From Mesorhizobium sp. (lineage in GTDB: Bacteria > Pseudomonadota > Alphaproteobacteria > Rhizobiales > Rhizobiaceae): a stretch of 64,000 nucleotides of DNA. This document shows, piece after piece, positions 25,712-34,382 of this stretch. The notes beneath the pieces are model-generated. The model did no database searches, was not told the DNA's origin, and saw only the letters and a program-made list of their open reading frames with translations. The translations under genes and the position numbers were made by a program. Position 1 is the first letter of the stretch; every line of letters begins with the position of its first letter. The stretch lies in NCBI RefSeq assembly GCF_016793485.1, contig NZ_JAEULZ010000013.1:1-64000 (forward strand), in the 5' to 3' direction.

Positions 25712-25761
25712 CTGCTTTCGCTGAGGCGTTATTCTCCAGACGCACATCGAGGGAGGATTGC

Positions 25762-26202
25762 GTGGCGAAAGTCAGGATTTCGAGCGTCATCGAAGCGCCG
25801 ATCGAGAAGGTCTGGGCGCGCATTCGCGACTTCAACGGATTGCCGAGCTGGCATCCGCGCATGGTCGAGAGCGAAATCGAAGACGGCAAGAAGGCGACCG
25901 ATATCGGCGCGGTGCGCAAATTCAAGCTGGCGTCCGGTCCCATCGTTCGCGAGAAGCTCATCGCTTTTTCCGACGATGACTTCCTCACCACCTACTCGAT
26001 CATCGAACACCCGGCGCCGATCAGCAACCATACGGCGACGCTGAAGCTCGATCGCGTCACAGACGGCGACCGGACCTATGCCGTGTGGACGTCTGAATTC
26101 GACGCGCCTGCCGAGAAGGCCGACGAGTTGGCCAAGGGTATGGGCGAAAACGTCTTCCAGGGCGGTTTCAACGCGCTGAAGAACCTTCTCGAAAGCAAAT
26201 AA
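25762..26202 (+). CDS. SRPBCC (START-like) domain protein, CoxG-type position
   Basis: I chose the GTG at 25762, preceded by GGGAGGA, giving 146 residues. The protein has the SRPBCC pattern: VRISSVIEAPIEKVWARIRD at the start, an FNGLPSWHPRMVESEIEDG segment, and a long C-terminal helix ELAKGMGENVFQGGFNALKNL. Such ligand-binding proteins accompany CO-dehydrogenase-like molybdenum hydroxylases, where CoxG belongs to the same superfamily. It opens the operon and is followed by the FAD subunit after 13 bases. It may help assembly or bind a hydrophobic intermediate. Confidence 0.85.
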   Translation: MAKVRISSVIEAPIEKVWARIRDFNGLPSWHPRMVESEIEDGKKATDIGAVRKFKLASGPIVREKLIAFSDDDFLTTYSIIEHPAPISNHTATLKLDRVTDGDRTYAVWTSEFDAPAEKADELAKGMGENVFQGGFNALKNLLESK

Positions 26203-26215
26203 GGCGGAGGGCGCC

Positions 26216-27001
26216 ATGCCGCTTGCCCTGAAGACCTGCTCGACGATTTCCGAAGCTGGTACCGCGCTGAAAGAGGCCGGTACACGTTATCTTGGCGGCG
26301 GGACATTGGTTGTCCGCGCGGCCAATGAGGGCGACGTATCGGTTTCTACCCTTGTCCGCTCGACCGATCCGGCACTTTCCTCGATTTCGATCGACGGGGG
26401 CAGGGCAACGATCGGCGCGTCCGTCACCATGTCGGCGGTTGCCCGGCACCCCGGCCTATCTTCGATCGCGAAGGTCGCTAAGGCTGTCGGCGGGCCGGCA
26501 ATCCGCAACATGGCGACTGTCGGCGGCAATCTGTTCGCCGCGTCGCCCTATGGCGACTTCACGGTTGCGCTTCTCGCTCTGGATGCGACGGTGCATACGA
26601 CCGAAGGCCATCTGGGCGCCGAAGAATTCCTGGCCGGCCGTGACGGCAGGGTCGTCTCCGCCGTCAGCTTCGATGTTCCATCGGCGGAGCAATTCCGCTT
26701 CGTCAAGATATCGCGCATCAAACCGAAGGGCGTTTCGGTGCTCAGCATTGCCGCTCTCGTCGAAAACGCGGGTGGAAAGATCAACGGCGCAAGGATCGCG
26801 CTCGGCTGTATGGCGGATCGTCCGATCCGCGCCAAAGCTGCCGAGAAAGCGCTCGCCGGTGCAACGCTGACGGAGGAGGGCGTTGCGCCGGCGGTGGCCG
26901 CGATCGGCGAGGGCACGCGCCCGCTGACCGATGCGATCGCAAGCGCATGGTACCGAGGGGAGGTGCTTCCGGTGCATTTCCGCCGCCTGTTGCTGGAGTA
27001 G
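26216..27001 (+). CDS. Molybdenum hydroxylase FAD-binding (medium) subunit, CoxM-like
   Basis: The 261-residue protein has the FAD_binding_5 features: RYLGGGTLVVRAANEG near residues 24-39, and GGPAIRNMATVGGNLFAASPYGDF near 92-115, which binds FAD. A C-terminal CO_deh_flav_C domain follows (KISRIKPKGVSVLSIAALV). It passes electrons from the iron-sulfur subunit to the outer acceptor. At 261 residues it is slightly shorter than usual (about 280-290). It is followed after 43 bases by the [2Fe-2S] subunit. Confidence 0.92.
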   Translation: MPLALKTCSTISEAGTALKEAGTRYLGGGTLVVRAANEGDVSVSTLVRSTDPALSSISIDGGRATIGASVTMSAVARHPGLSSIAKVAKAVGGPAIRNMATVGGNLFAASPYGDFTVALLALDATVHTTEGHLGAEEFLAGRDGRVVSAVSFDVPSAEQFRFVKISRIKPKGVSVLSIAALVENAGGKINGARIALGCMADRPIRAKAAEKALAGATLTEEGVAPAVAAIGEGTRPLTDAIASAWYRGEVLPVHFRRLLLE

Positions 27002-27044
27002 CAGGAGCGGAAAAAACGCGGACAGCACGCCACAGGGAGGAAAG

Positions 27045-27527
27045 ATGGCGAAGGTTCCGGTCCAGTTCACGTTGAATGGCGAAGAGAAGGCCGATTTTGT
27101 CGACGGCGGCGCGACCCTTCTGAAGGTGCTGCGAGAAAAGGTAGGCGACACCTCGGCCAAGGCAGGATGCCAGCAGGGCACATGCGGGTCCTGCTCGGTC
27201 ATCATCGACGGCGAGTTGCGGCTGTCGTGCCTGACGCTTGCCGAAACCTGTGGTGGCGCTGAAATCCACACCACGGGCGGCCTGGCGACGGACGGTGTTC
27301 TCCATCCTCTGCAGCGCGCCTTCATGGACGAATTCGCGGCGCAGTGCGGTTTCTGCACACCGGGCATGATCATGGCGGCAAAGGTGCTGTTGGACCGCAA
27401 CCCGAACCCCTCCCACGAGGATGTCGTCGAGGCGCTGTCAGGAAACGTGTGCCGCTGCACCGGCTACGAGCCGATCATCCGCGCCGTGCTGACGGCAGCG
27501 CGCTCCAATTCGCAGAACGCGGCGTGA
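27045..27527 (+). CDS. Molybdenum hydroxylase [2Fe-2S] (small) subunit, CoxS-like
   Basis: I chose the ATG at 27045, after AGGGAGGA, giving 160 residues, the usual size. The N-terminal plant-type cluster is in GCQQGTCGSCSVIIDGE with a later Cys in RLSCLTL. The C-terminal helical domain has the second cluster in QCGFCTPGMIM and NVCRCTGYEPII. It carries electrons from the molybdenum cofactor to FAD. It lies between the FAD subunit and the split large subunit. Confidence 0.95.
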   Translation: MAKVPVQFTLNGEEKADFVDGGATLLKVLREKVGDTSAKAGCQQGTCGSCSVIIDGELRLSCLTLAETCGGAEIHTTGGLATDGVLHPLQRAFMDEFAAQCGFCTPGMIMAAKVLLDRNPNPSHEDVVEALSGNVCRCTGYEPIIRAVLTAARSNSQNAA

Positions 27528-27534
27528 GGTCCAG

Positions 27535-28899
27535 ATGAAACTCGCCAAGAGCTATTTCGCCGACCAGCGCACAGACGACCTAAAGGAACTCGGGCAAGGG
27601 CTGCCGCGCTCCGACGTGCCCGGACACGTCACCGGCAAGACGACCTACTTCGCCGACCGCACCTTTCCCGGCATGCTCTATCTCAAGATGGTGCGCAGCC
27701 CTCATCACCACGCGCGTATCAGGAGCGTCGATCTCTCTGATGCGGAGAAGCATCCGGGCGTCCACCGCATCCTCACCCACAAGGACATCCCACATAACCT
27801 CTACACGATCCTCATCCTCATCCAGGTCGGTCCGGAGGATGAGCATGTGCTAGCCGAGGACAAGGTGCGGTGGAAGGGCGAGGCCGTCGTCGCAGTTCTG
27901 GCCGACAGCGAACGTGCGGCGAACGAAGCTGCCGCCAAGGTGAAGGTCGACTACGAAGTGCTGCCCGATGTGCTCGACATCGACTCCGCGCTCGCTCCCG
28001 GCGCGCCTATCGTGAACGAGCATCACGGCCAGAACTACTACATGTACGACAGTGGCCAGTCGCGGAAGGTTCGCTACGGCGATGTCGAGAAGGGCTTCGC
28101 AGAGGCCGATCATATCCTCGAACAGACCTATTACTCGTCGCCGATCGAGCAGGCGCCGATGGAGACGACCGGCTGCATCGTGACTCCGGACGGCAACGAC
28201 CGCTTCACCTGCTACACCAACACGCAGGCGATGTTCTTCACGCTCGACAACACGTCGATCATCCTGCAGATGCCCGGCCACAAGCTCCACATGGTCGGCG
28301 GTACGGTGGGCGGCGGCTTCGGCGGCAAGGTGGACGTCACGGTCGAGCCGATCGCCATCCTCGCCGCCAAGCTGACAGGCAGGCCAGTGTCCTTCATCTA
28401 CGGTCGCTACGAGGAGATGCAGATTTCCTCGCCGCGCGCGGCCGAGAAGATCGTACTCAAGGACGGCGTCATGAAAGACGGCCGCATCGTCGCGCGACAG
28501 GTCTGGGGCTACACTGACGCCGGCGCCTATTCGCGCCACTCGCCCTATGGGGCGCAGAAGGGCGCGGCGCACTATCCCGGCCCCTACACGATCCCGAACG
28601 TCTGGGTCGATACATGGTGCGTCTACACCAATAGAACGCCGTCCTCGGCAATGCGCGGCTTCGGCGTTACCATCGCCGACTTCGCGCTGGAGGTTCAGAT
28701 GGACAAGCTGGCGCGCCTGATCGGCATGGATCCGCTGGAGTTCCGCTTCATCAACGCCTACCGCGACGGCGACATGAAAGCGCATCGCCAGCCGACGACA
28801 GGGGCGGCGCTGATCGAATGCATGCAGGAAGCTTCCCGCGTCGCCAATTGGCCCATCGCGGAAAAGTATCTTGAGATGTCGTCCTACAAGGAGGTTTGA
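27535..28899 (+). CDS. Molybdenum hydroxylase large subunit, N-terminal protein of a split pair
   Basis: The 454-residue protein starts with the a/b-hammerhead domain (VPGHVTGKTTYFADRTFPGM, then SPHHHARI). It continues with the first molybdopterin-binding half: GGTVGGGFGGKVDVTVEP (near 254-271) and SSAMRGFGVTIADFALEVQM. It ends cleanly after a helix (EKYLEMSSYKEV). The remaining cofactor-binding half, including the catalytic Glu, is in the next gene, three bases after the stop. Together they equal one normal large subunit of about 790 residues. Sizes resemble the split nicotinate dehydrogenase of Eubacterium barkeri. The substrate is unknown. Confidence 0.9.
   Translation: MKLAKSYFADQRTDDLKELGQGLPRSDVPGHVTGKTTYFADRTFPGMLYLKMVRSPHHHARIRSVDLSDAEKHPGVHRILTHKDIPHNLYTILILIQVGPEDEHVLAEDKVRWKGEAVVAVLADSERAANEAAAKVKVDYEVLPDVLDIDSALAPGAPIVNEHHGQNYYMYDSGQSRKVRYGDVEKGFAEADHILEQTYYSSPIEQAPMETTGCIVTPDGNDRFTCYTNTQAMFFTLDNTSIILQMPGHKLHMVGGTVGGGFGGKVDVTVEPIAILAAKLTGRPVSFIYGRYEEMQISSPRAAEKIVLKDGVMKDGRIVARQVWGYTDAGAYSRHSPYGAQKGAAHYPGPYTIPNVWVDTWCVYTNRTPSSAMRGFGVTIADFALEVQMDKLARLIGMDPLEFRFINAYRDGDMKAHRQPTTGAALIECMQEASRVANWPIAEKYLEMSSYKEV
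28888..28895 (+). promoter_or_regulatory. Strong ribosome binding site inside the end of the first large-subunit gene
   Basis: AAGGAGGT is a full Shine-Dalgarno sequence, seven bases before the ATG at 28903. It is formed by the codons of the last residues YKEV of the upstream protein. It decides that the second half is translated on its own, rather than being the remnant of a frameshift. Confidence 0.8.
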
Positions 28900-28902
28900 G
28901 CC

Positions 28903-29907
28903 ATGACGATCCGGCGTGGCCGCGGCGTTGCGGCGGTAAACTATCCGACGGGCATGAATCTCGGCGGTGACCCCAGCCAGGCGCTCGTTCATTCGACGCC
29001 GACGGGCAACTTCATGGTCACGCTGTCATCGGTCGATCTGGGGCAGGGCCTCAAGCAGGTCATGGCGCAGATCTGCGCCGAGACGATCGGCGTGAAGACC
29101 GAGCAGGTCATCATCGACACTGCCGACACCGACACAGGCCCGCATTGCATGGGCACCTTCGCCTCGCGCGGCACGCACCGCATCGGCAACGCCGTCATCC
29201 AGGCGGCGCGAGAGGCACGGCAGGTCATGCTGGAGGTTGCGGCGGAGGCTCTGGAGGTAGACGCCGGCGATCTCGACACTGACGGTGACGGCAACATCCA
29301 CGTCAAAGGGGCGCCGCAAAAATCAATCTCGATTTTCGACACCGCGTTGATGGCTCACTTCAAGCTAGGTCGCTCGATCTCGGGCCGGGGCATGTTCCTT
29401 GTTCCACGTTCCTACCCCGAGGTGGAAACGGGCGCGATGAAGCCGTCAACCTGCTATGCGCACGCCTGCACGGTTGCCGAGGTCGATGTCGACGACGAGA
29501 CCGGCGAGGTCACGGTTATCTCGATGAAGAATGTCTTCGAGATTGGCCGCGCGCTCAATCCGAAGATGGTCGAGCAGCAACTGGTCGGCGGTTCGTGGAT
29601 GGGCATTTCGCACGCGCTCTATGAGACGACAGAGCCCTATTATCCGAAGCGCGATCACGCCGGCACCGACTTCAATGAATATCTGATGCCGGGGCCGGGT
29701 GACATCGCGCCGACCGAGATCATCGTGCTTGAACGTCCCGCCGAGGATGGACCATACGGCGCAAAGGGCCCGGGCGAGATGTGCGCCAATCCACAGATAC
29801 CCGCGCTGGCAAACGCTATCTTCGATGCCGTCGGCGTGCGCATCGACATGATGCCGATAACGCCGGAGCGCATCCTGCGCGCACTCAGGGAAAAGCAGGC
29901 GGCCTAG
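28903..29907 (+). CDS. Molybdenum hydroxylase large subunit, C-terminal protein of a split pair
   Basis: The 334-residue protein begins MTIRRGRGVAAVNYPTGMNL, as the second molybdopterin domain does inside a fused subunit. It holds SSVDLGQGLKQVMAQICAET, MGTFASRGTHRIGNAV and, near residues 285-292, GAKGPGEM, whose Glu is the catalytic base of the xanthine oxidase family. Nothing of the family core appears missing when both proteins are joined. A perfect ribosome site precedes it. The AAA maturation gene begins at the base after its stop. Confidence 0.9.
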   Translation: MTIRRGRGVAAVNYPTGMNLGGDPSQALVHSTPTGNFMVTLSSVDLGQGLKQVMAQICAETIGVKTEQVIIDTADTDTGPHCMGTFASRGTHRIGNAVIQAAREARQVMLEVAAEALEVDAGDLDTDGDGNIHVKGAPQKSISIFDTALMAHFKLGRSISGRGMFLVPRSYPEVETGAMKPSTCYAHACTVAEVDVDDETGEVTVISMKNVFEIGRALNPKMVEQQLVGGSWMGISHALYETTEPYYPKRDHAGTDFNEYLMPGPGDIAPTEIIVLERPAEDGPYGAKGPGEMCANPQIPALANAIFDAVGVRIDMMPITPERILRALREKQAA

Positions 29908-30786
29908 GTGTCCCGGCTGGCCTCCGAAGTAGCCATTTCGCCGGAGGCTTTGGCCTCCGGTCTCGAGGCGATGAACTACCTCGCCGACGACGGACTGGCC
30001 ACGGCCATCTTCCTTGCCATCCGCCTCGGCAAGCCGCTGCTTCTTGAGGGCGCGCCCGGCGTTGGCAAGACCGAGGCTGCGAAGGCCATTGCCAAGCTGC
30101 TCTCGCGCGATCTTGTCCGCTTGCAATGCTACGAGGGTATCGATGCGGCCCACGCGCTCTATGAGTGGAACTATCAGCGCCAGCTGCTCGCCATCAGGCA
30201 GGCGGGCGAACGAGAGGTCGATATCTACGACGATCGTTTCCTGATCGCGCGGCCGCTGCTTCAGGTTTTGCAAGAGCCGGAAAGTCGGATGCTGCTGGTC
30301 GACGAGATCGACCGTTCCGATCATGAGTTCGAAGCGTTGCTGCTGGAATTCCTCTCCGATTTCCAGATCACGATTCCTGAGCGTGGCACGCTGGTTGCGA
30401 CCGGCCAGCCGCTGGTCGTGCTGACCTCAAACCGCACGCGCGAACTTGCCGAGGCTCTGCGCCGCCGCTGTGTCTATCACTGGATTTCCTATCCGGATGC
30501 CGAGCGGGAGGCAGCGATCATCATGCTGCGCGCTGGCGATGTTGCGGAAGCCACCGCTCGCGCGGTGGCAAAGGCGGTCGGCGAAATCCGCCAGAAGCCT
30601 CTCGCGAAGCCCCCCGGCATCGCCGAGGCGGTCGAATGGGCGAATGCGGCGACCGTGCTCGAAAAAGGCGGTAGCCCCTGGCCGGAAGCGTTTCGCCGTG
30701 CGCTCGGCGTCCTGATCAAGGACGAGGAGGATATCTCCTTCCTCAATCCGGAACTCGATCGCATCCTCGGAAGGGCGATGGCGTGA
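29908..30786 (+). CDS. MoxR-type AAA ATPase, CoxD-like maturation factor
   Basis: The 292-residue protein starts at a GTG directly after the previous stop. It has Walker A GAPGVGKTEAAKAIA (near 48-62), Walker B MLLVDEIDRSD (near 128), sensor 1 VVLTSNRTRELAEALRRRC and the MoxR helical C-terminus. CoxD-type ATPases help insert sulfur and copper into the active site of CO dehydrogenase; related pairs serve other molybdenum hydroxylases. It overlaps the VWA gene that follows, its usual partner. Confidence 0.9.
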   Translation: MSRLASEVAISPEALASGLEAMNYLADDGLATAIFLAIRLGKPLLLEGAPGVGKTEAAKAIAKLLSRDLVRLQCYEGIDAAHALYEWNYQRQLLAIRQAGEREVDIYDDRFLIARPLLQVLQEPESRMLLVDEIDRSDHEFEALLLEFLSDFQITIPERGTLVATGQPLVVLTSNRTRELAEALRRRCVYHWISYPDAEREAAIIMLRAGDVAEATARAVAKAVGEIRQKPLAKPPGIAEAVEWANAATVLEKGGSPWPEAFRRALGVLIKDEEDISFLNPELDRILGRAMA

Positions 30787-31913
30787 CGTCACTCCCTCGC
30801 GGTGCGCGTCCCTTCGCGGACTTCGCCAGGCATCTGCGGCGGTTTGGTTTTGTTGTGGCCGGCGAGCAGACGATTGCGTTCCTGCAAGGCGTTGCCCTGC
30901 TCGGCCCGCGCTCGATGGAGGATATCAAGCAGGCGGCTCTGGCGACGCTCAGTCCCCCGCACGACCGCGTTGCGGAATTCGACGCGCTCTTTCGAAGCTT
31001 CTTCTACGGGGAGGCGACGGTCACCGTTGACGCCGAGGGCGACGAGGATACCGAGGTCAAGGACGACAGCGGCGTCGAGCGGGAAGGGGAGCAATTGGAA
31101 TTGAGGCAGGAGGAGAGCGGCGAATCTGCCTCGACGCTGGAGCAACTCGGTCGCCGGACGTTTCGGAATGACCAGGATGCGCTTGCGGCCTTCTGCAGGG
31201 CGCTGCCATCGGCCTTGCCGCAGCGCCGCTCGTTCCGTCCGGTGCGAACGCGGTCGCGTGGTACACTCGACCTTAGGCGCGCTTTGCGTGCCATCGTACG
31301 CGCAGACGGCGACGTGCCCGCGCCACCCTTCCGCCGCCGGCCAACTTTGTCCCGCAAGCTTTTGATCCTGATCGATATTTCGGGCTCGATGAAGCTGCAT
31401 ACCGACGACTATCTCAAGCTCGCTCATGCTGCCGTGCAGGCTGCCGACCGAGTCGAGGTCTTCACGCTCGGCACGCGCCTGACCCGCATCACCCGCGCCC
31501 TGCGCGTTCGTGATTCCGGCGCGGCGCTGAGCCGGGTTGCCGCGCTTGTCGAGGATTGGGACGGCGGCACGCGTATCGGGCCAACGCTCTCTGCCTTCCT
31601 GTCGGTGCCGCGTTTCGCTGCCTTCGCGAGGGGAGCCGCAATCGTGCTCCTGTCGGATGGGCTGGAGCGTGGCGACCATGCCGAACTGGAAACCGCTGTC
31701 CGCCGGCTTGGCGCGCGCGCGTTCCGCCTGTCGCTTGCCACGCCGCTCGCCGGCGATCCGCGTTTTGCGCCGAAGACCGCGGCGCTGAAGGCGATCCTGC
31801 CGCATCTCGACGATCTGGTGGATGGCTCGTCGCTGCCGCGCCTCGCCGAGTTTATGCTGACGCTGGCGCGGCCGGCCCCGTCGGCGGAAGCGGTCTGGAA
31901 AAGGAGGGCCTGA
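30783..31913 (+). CDS. VWA-domain protein, CoxE-like partner of the AAA ATPase
   Basis: The 376-residue protein starts at a GTG that overlaps the ATPase stop. The N-terminal half is an MoxR-partner domain with an acidic low-complexity stretch near residues 80-120. The C-terminal half is a von Willebrand A domain with the metal site DISGSM near residues 198-203, followed by WDGGTRIGPTLSAFL and VLLSDGLERGD, which complete it. CoxD/CoxE-type pairs act as a chaperone for molybdenum hydroxylases. It is followed by an amidohydrolase, with the stop and start overlapping (TGATG). Confidence 0.9.
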   Translation: MTSLPRGARPFADFARHLRRFGFVVAGEQTIAFLQGVALLGPRSMEDIKQAALATLSPPHDRVAEFDALFRSFFYGEATVTVDAEGDEDTEVKDDSGVEREGEQLELRQEESGESASTLEQLGRRTFRNDQDALAAFCRALPSALPQRRSFRPVRTRSRGTLDLRRALRAIVRADGDVPAPPFRRRPTLSRKLLILIDISGSMKLHTDDYLKLAHAAVQAADRVEVFTLGTRLTRITRALRVRDSGAALSRVAALVEDWDGGTRIGPTLSAFLSVPRFAAFARGAAIVLLSDGLERGDHAELETAVRRLGARAFRLSLATPLAGDPRFAPKTAALKAILPHLDDLVDGSSLPRLAEFMLTLARPAPSAEAVWKRRA

Positions 31914-32800
31914 TGCACAAGGCGATCGATTCCCACTTCCATATCTGGCGCCAGAAGGATCAGCCCTGGCTGGTCGGCCCGATGGTGCCGCGCATCTTCG
32001 GACCCTACGAGGCGATCCGGCGCGACTATCCGATCGAGGAATTCCTTGCTGACCAGAAGGGCTCCAGGGTCGAGAAGGCGGTCTATGTGCAGACCAACTG
32101 GGCGAAGGAGGATTTCGAGAACGAGGTTGCCTTCCTGAGCGAGACCGCGAAAGCGAGCGGCTGGCCGCATGCGATCGTCGGCTATGCCGACATGACGGTC
32201 GATGATGTTCGTCCGCAGATCGACCGGCTGGTGAAATATCCGCTGCTGCGCGGCGTGCGCATGCAGCTTCACTGGCACGAGACGCCGGCCTTCCGTTTCG
32301 CCAAGTCGGCCGACCAGGTGATCGATCCAGTCGTCAAGAAGAATGTTGGACGGCTGAAGGACTATGGTCTGTCGTTCGACCTCCAGCTTTTTCCGGCGCA
32401 GATGAAGGACGGGCTGCAACTCGTCGGCGAGAACCCGGAGACGAACTTCATCCTGACCCACACCGGCATGTTGACCGATCTCGCGGAGCCGGTGGTCGAG
32501 GAATGGAAAGCGGGGCTGCGGACGCTCGCGCAGGCACCCAACTTCTATGCCAAGCTCTCCGGCCTCGGCACCTTCGTCCATCGCAACGATGCGGACGTGA
32601 TCGACACGGTGGTCGACAACGCCATCGCCATCCTTGGCAGCGACCGCTTGATGTTCGGCTCCAATTTTCCGATCGAAAAACTCTGGACCACCCATGCCGA
32701 GCTGATCGCAGCCCATCGCAAGGCAGTCGCAAGACATGGGGCAGTGGCAGAGGCGGACATTTTCTGGAACACGGCTGAGCGGATCTACAGACCGGCTTGA
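31913..32800 (+). CDS. Amidohydrolase-2 family metallohydrolase
   Basis: I chose the ATG at 31913, after AAGGAGGG, giving 295 residues. Family features are the N-terminal metal pair DSHFHIW (residues 6-12), the His in QLHWHETP, FILTHTGM and the C-terminal FGSNFPIEKLW, which replaces the more common GSDYP. Relatives hydrolyse lactones or amides or decarboxylate cyclic acids. It is the last gene of the molybdenum hydroxylase operon, so it probably hydrolyses the hydroxylated product or opens its ring. The actual substrate is unknown. Confidence 0.88.
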   Translation: MHKAIDSHFHIWRQKDQPWLVGPMVPRIFGPYEAIRRDYPIEEFLADQKGSRVEKAVYVQTNWAKEDFENEVAFLSETAKASGWPHAIVGYADMTVDDVRPQIDRLVKYPLLRGVRMQLHWHETPAFRFAKSADQVIDPVVKKNVGRLKDYGLSFDLQLFPAQMKDGLQLVGENPETNFILTHTGMLTDLAEPVVEEWKAGLRTLAQAPNFYAKLSGLGTFVHRNDADVIDTVVDNAIAILGSDRLMFGSNFPIEKLWTTHAELIAAHRKAVARHGAVAEADIFWNTAERIYRPA

Positions 32801-32813
32801 CCTCCGTGGAATC

Positions 32814-32831
32814 ATGTCGCGACGGCGACAT
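32814..32831. other. Short hairpin between the amidohydrolase and aldehyde dehydrogenase genes
   Basis: ATGTCGC and GCGACAT pair around GACG. There is no T tract, so it is either a weak transcript end for the upstream operon or an operator-like dyad. A modest promoter for the dehydrogenase may follow (TTGTGC at 32849-32854, GCTAAG at 32872-32877, 17 bases apart). Confidence 0.35.
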
Positions 32832-32907
32832 CCGACGGCACGCGGCTATTGTGCAAAGGCCGTCGTCCTGTGCTAAGTCGCTGCCGGAAACGATCTGAGA
32901 GGATACC

Positions 32908-34335
32908 ATGAGCAACCATCTGAAATTCTACATCGACGGCAAATGGGTCGATCCGGTCAAGCCGGCAGTCCTCGACGTGATCGATCCGTCGACCGAGGAA
33001 GCCTACACGCAGATTTCCGTGGGTTCGGCCGCCGATGTGAATCTTGCCGTCGCCGCCGCCAAGGCAGCGTTTCCGGCTTTTTCGGTGACCACAAAGGCCG
33101 AGCGCCTGGCGCTCCTGCGGCGCATCCTCGAGGTCTATAACGAGCGCTACGAAGACATCGCGCAGGCGATCAGCTACGAGATGGGCGCTCCCATCACCTG
33201 GGCGCGCGAGGCGCAGGCCTATGCCGGCCAGGGGCACATGGAAGCCACCATCAAGGCGTTCGAGAACTATGAGCTCACCGAGCGCCGCGGCACCACAATG
33301 GTTGTCAAGGAGCCGATCGGCGTCTGCGCGTTGATCACGCCGTGGAACTGGCCGCTCAACCAGATCGTCTGCAAGGTTGCGCCTGCCATCGCGGCCGGCT
33401 GCACGGTCGTCCTGAAGCCGTCCGAGATCGCGCCGATCTCCGGCATCATCTTCTCGGAAGTGATGCATGCTGCCGGCACGCCCAAGGGCGTCTACAACAT
33501 GGTCAACGGAACCGGCCCGGATGTCGGCCAGGTCATGGCCGGCCACCCGGATGTCGACATGGTGTCCTTCACCGGATCGACCCGCGCGGGCACGATCGTC
33601 GCCGAGACGGCTGCGAAGACCGTCAAGCGCGTCTCCCAGGAGCTCGGCGGCAAGTCCGCCAACATCATCCTGCCGGACGCCGATTTCGAGAAGGCCGTCC
33701 GCAAGGGCGTCAACGCCTGCTTCGGCAACACCGGTCAGTCCTGCGATGCGCCGACCCGCATGCTCGTGCCGGCCGCACGCCACGACGAAGCGCTGGAAAT
33801 CGCCAAGAAGGCCGCCGACGCGCACAACACCGGCGACCCGCGCTTGGAGGAAACGCAGCTCGGCCCGGTGGTGAGCGAGATCCAGTTCAACAAGATCCAG
33901 GGCCTCATCGAGGCCGGCATCAAGGAAGGCGCCACGCTGGTCGCCGGCGGCCCTGGCCGTCCCGAGCACCTGAACCGCGGCTACTATATCCGCCCGACCG
34001 TCTTCGGCCACGTGAAGCCCGGCATGCGGATCGAGAAGGAAGAAATCTTCGGGCCGGTGCTGTCGGTCATCTCCTACGAGACCGAGGACGAGGCCGTGGA
34101 TATCGCCAACGACACGCTCTATGGGCTTGCCGGCTACGTCCAGTCGGAGAATATCGACCACGCCCGTTCGATCGCGTCCCGCATACGCGCAGGCCAGATA
34201 TCGATCAACTATCCGGACTGGGACCTCTATGCGCCGTTCGGCGGTTACAAGCAGTCGGGCAACGGCCGCGAATACGCCGACTGGGCGATCCACGATTTCC
34301 TGGAAATCAAGGGCATCATCGGCTACGGCGAGTAA
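32908..34335 (+). CDS. NAD(P)-dependent aldehyde dehydrogenase
   Basis: The 475-residue protein is a complete class-typical aldehyde dehydrogenase: ALITPWNWPLNQIVCKVAPA, KPSEIAPISG, SFTGSTRAGTIVAE, the catalytic Glu in ELGGKS (near 245) and the catalytic Cys in NTGQSCDAPTRM (near 278). It also has EEIFGPVLSVISY. GAGAGGA precedes the ATG. It oxidises an aldehyde to the acid. It stands alone, with a terminator behind it, just after the molybdenum hydroxylase operon and may handle a product of that pathway. The substrate cannot be read from sequence. Confidence 0.93.
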   Translation: MSNHLKFYIDGKWVDPVKPAVLDVIDPSTEEAYTQISVGSAADVNLAVAAAKAAFPAFSVTTKAERLALLRRILEVYNERYEDIAQAISYEMGAPITWAREAQAYAGQGHMEATIKAFENYELTERRGTTMVVKEPIGVCALITPWNWPLNQIVCKVAPAIAAGCTVVLKPSEIAPISGIIFSEVMHAAGTPKGVYNMVNGTGPDVGQVMAGHPDVDMVSFTGSTRAGTIVAETAAKTVKRVSQELGGKSANIILPDADFEKAVRKGVNACFGNTGQSCDAPTRMLVPAARHDEALEIAKKAADAHNTGDPRLEETQLGPVVSEIQFNKIQGLIEAGIKEGATLVAGGPGRPEHLNRGYYIRPTVFGHVKPGMRIEKEEIFGPVLSVISYETEDEAVDIANDTLYGLAGYVQSENIDHARSIASRIRAGQISINYPDWDLYAPFGGYKQSGNGREYADWAIHDFLEIKGIIGYGE

Positions 34336-34346
34336 GTCGATTGGAC

Positions 34347-34382
34347 AAAAACGGCCGCGCCTTAACTGGCGCGGCCGTTTTT
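34347..34382. terminator. Bidirectional rho-independent terminator
   Basis: AAAACGGCCGCGCC and GGCGCGGCCGTTTT pair around TTAACT, with T runs on both strands. It lies between the convergent aldehyde dehydrogenase and cupin genes and overlaps the cupin stop codon region by a base or two. Confidence 0.92.

Noticed and set aside
25702-25761. Upstream ATG for the SRPBCC gene
   Set aside because: The GTG at 25762 has a strong ribosome site, and the family fold starts there; the extension covers the direct repeats.
28896-28902. Frameshift or nonsense error splitting a single molybdenum hydroxylase gene
   Set aside because: The second part has its own ATG and a full ribosome site, no residues seem to be missing, and the break lies at a domain border.
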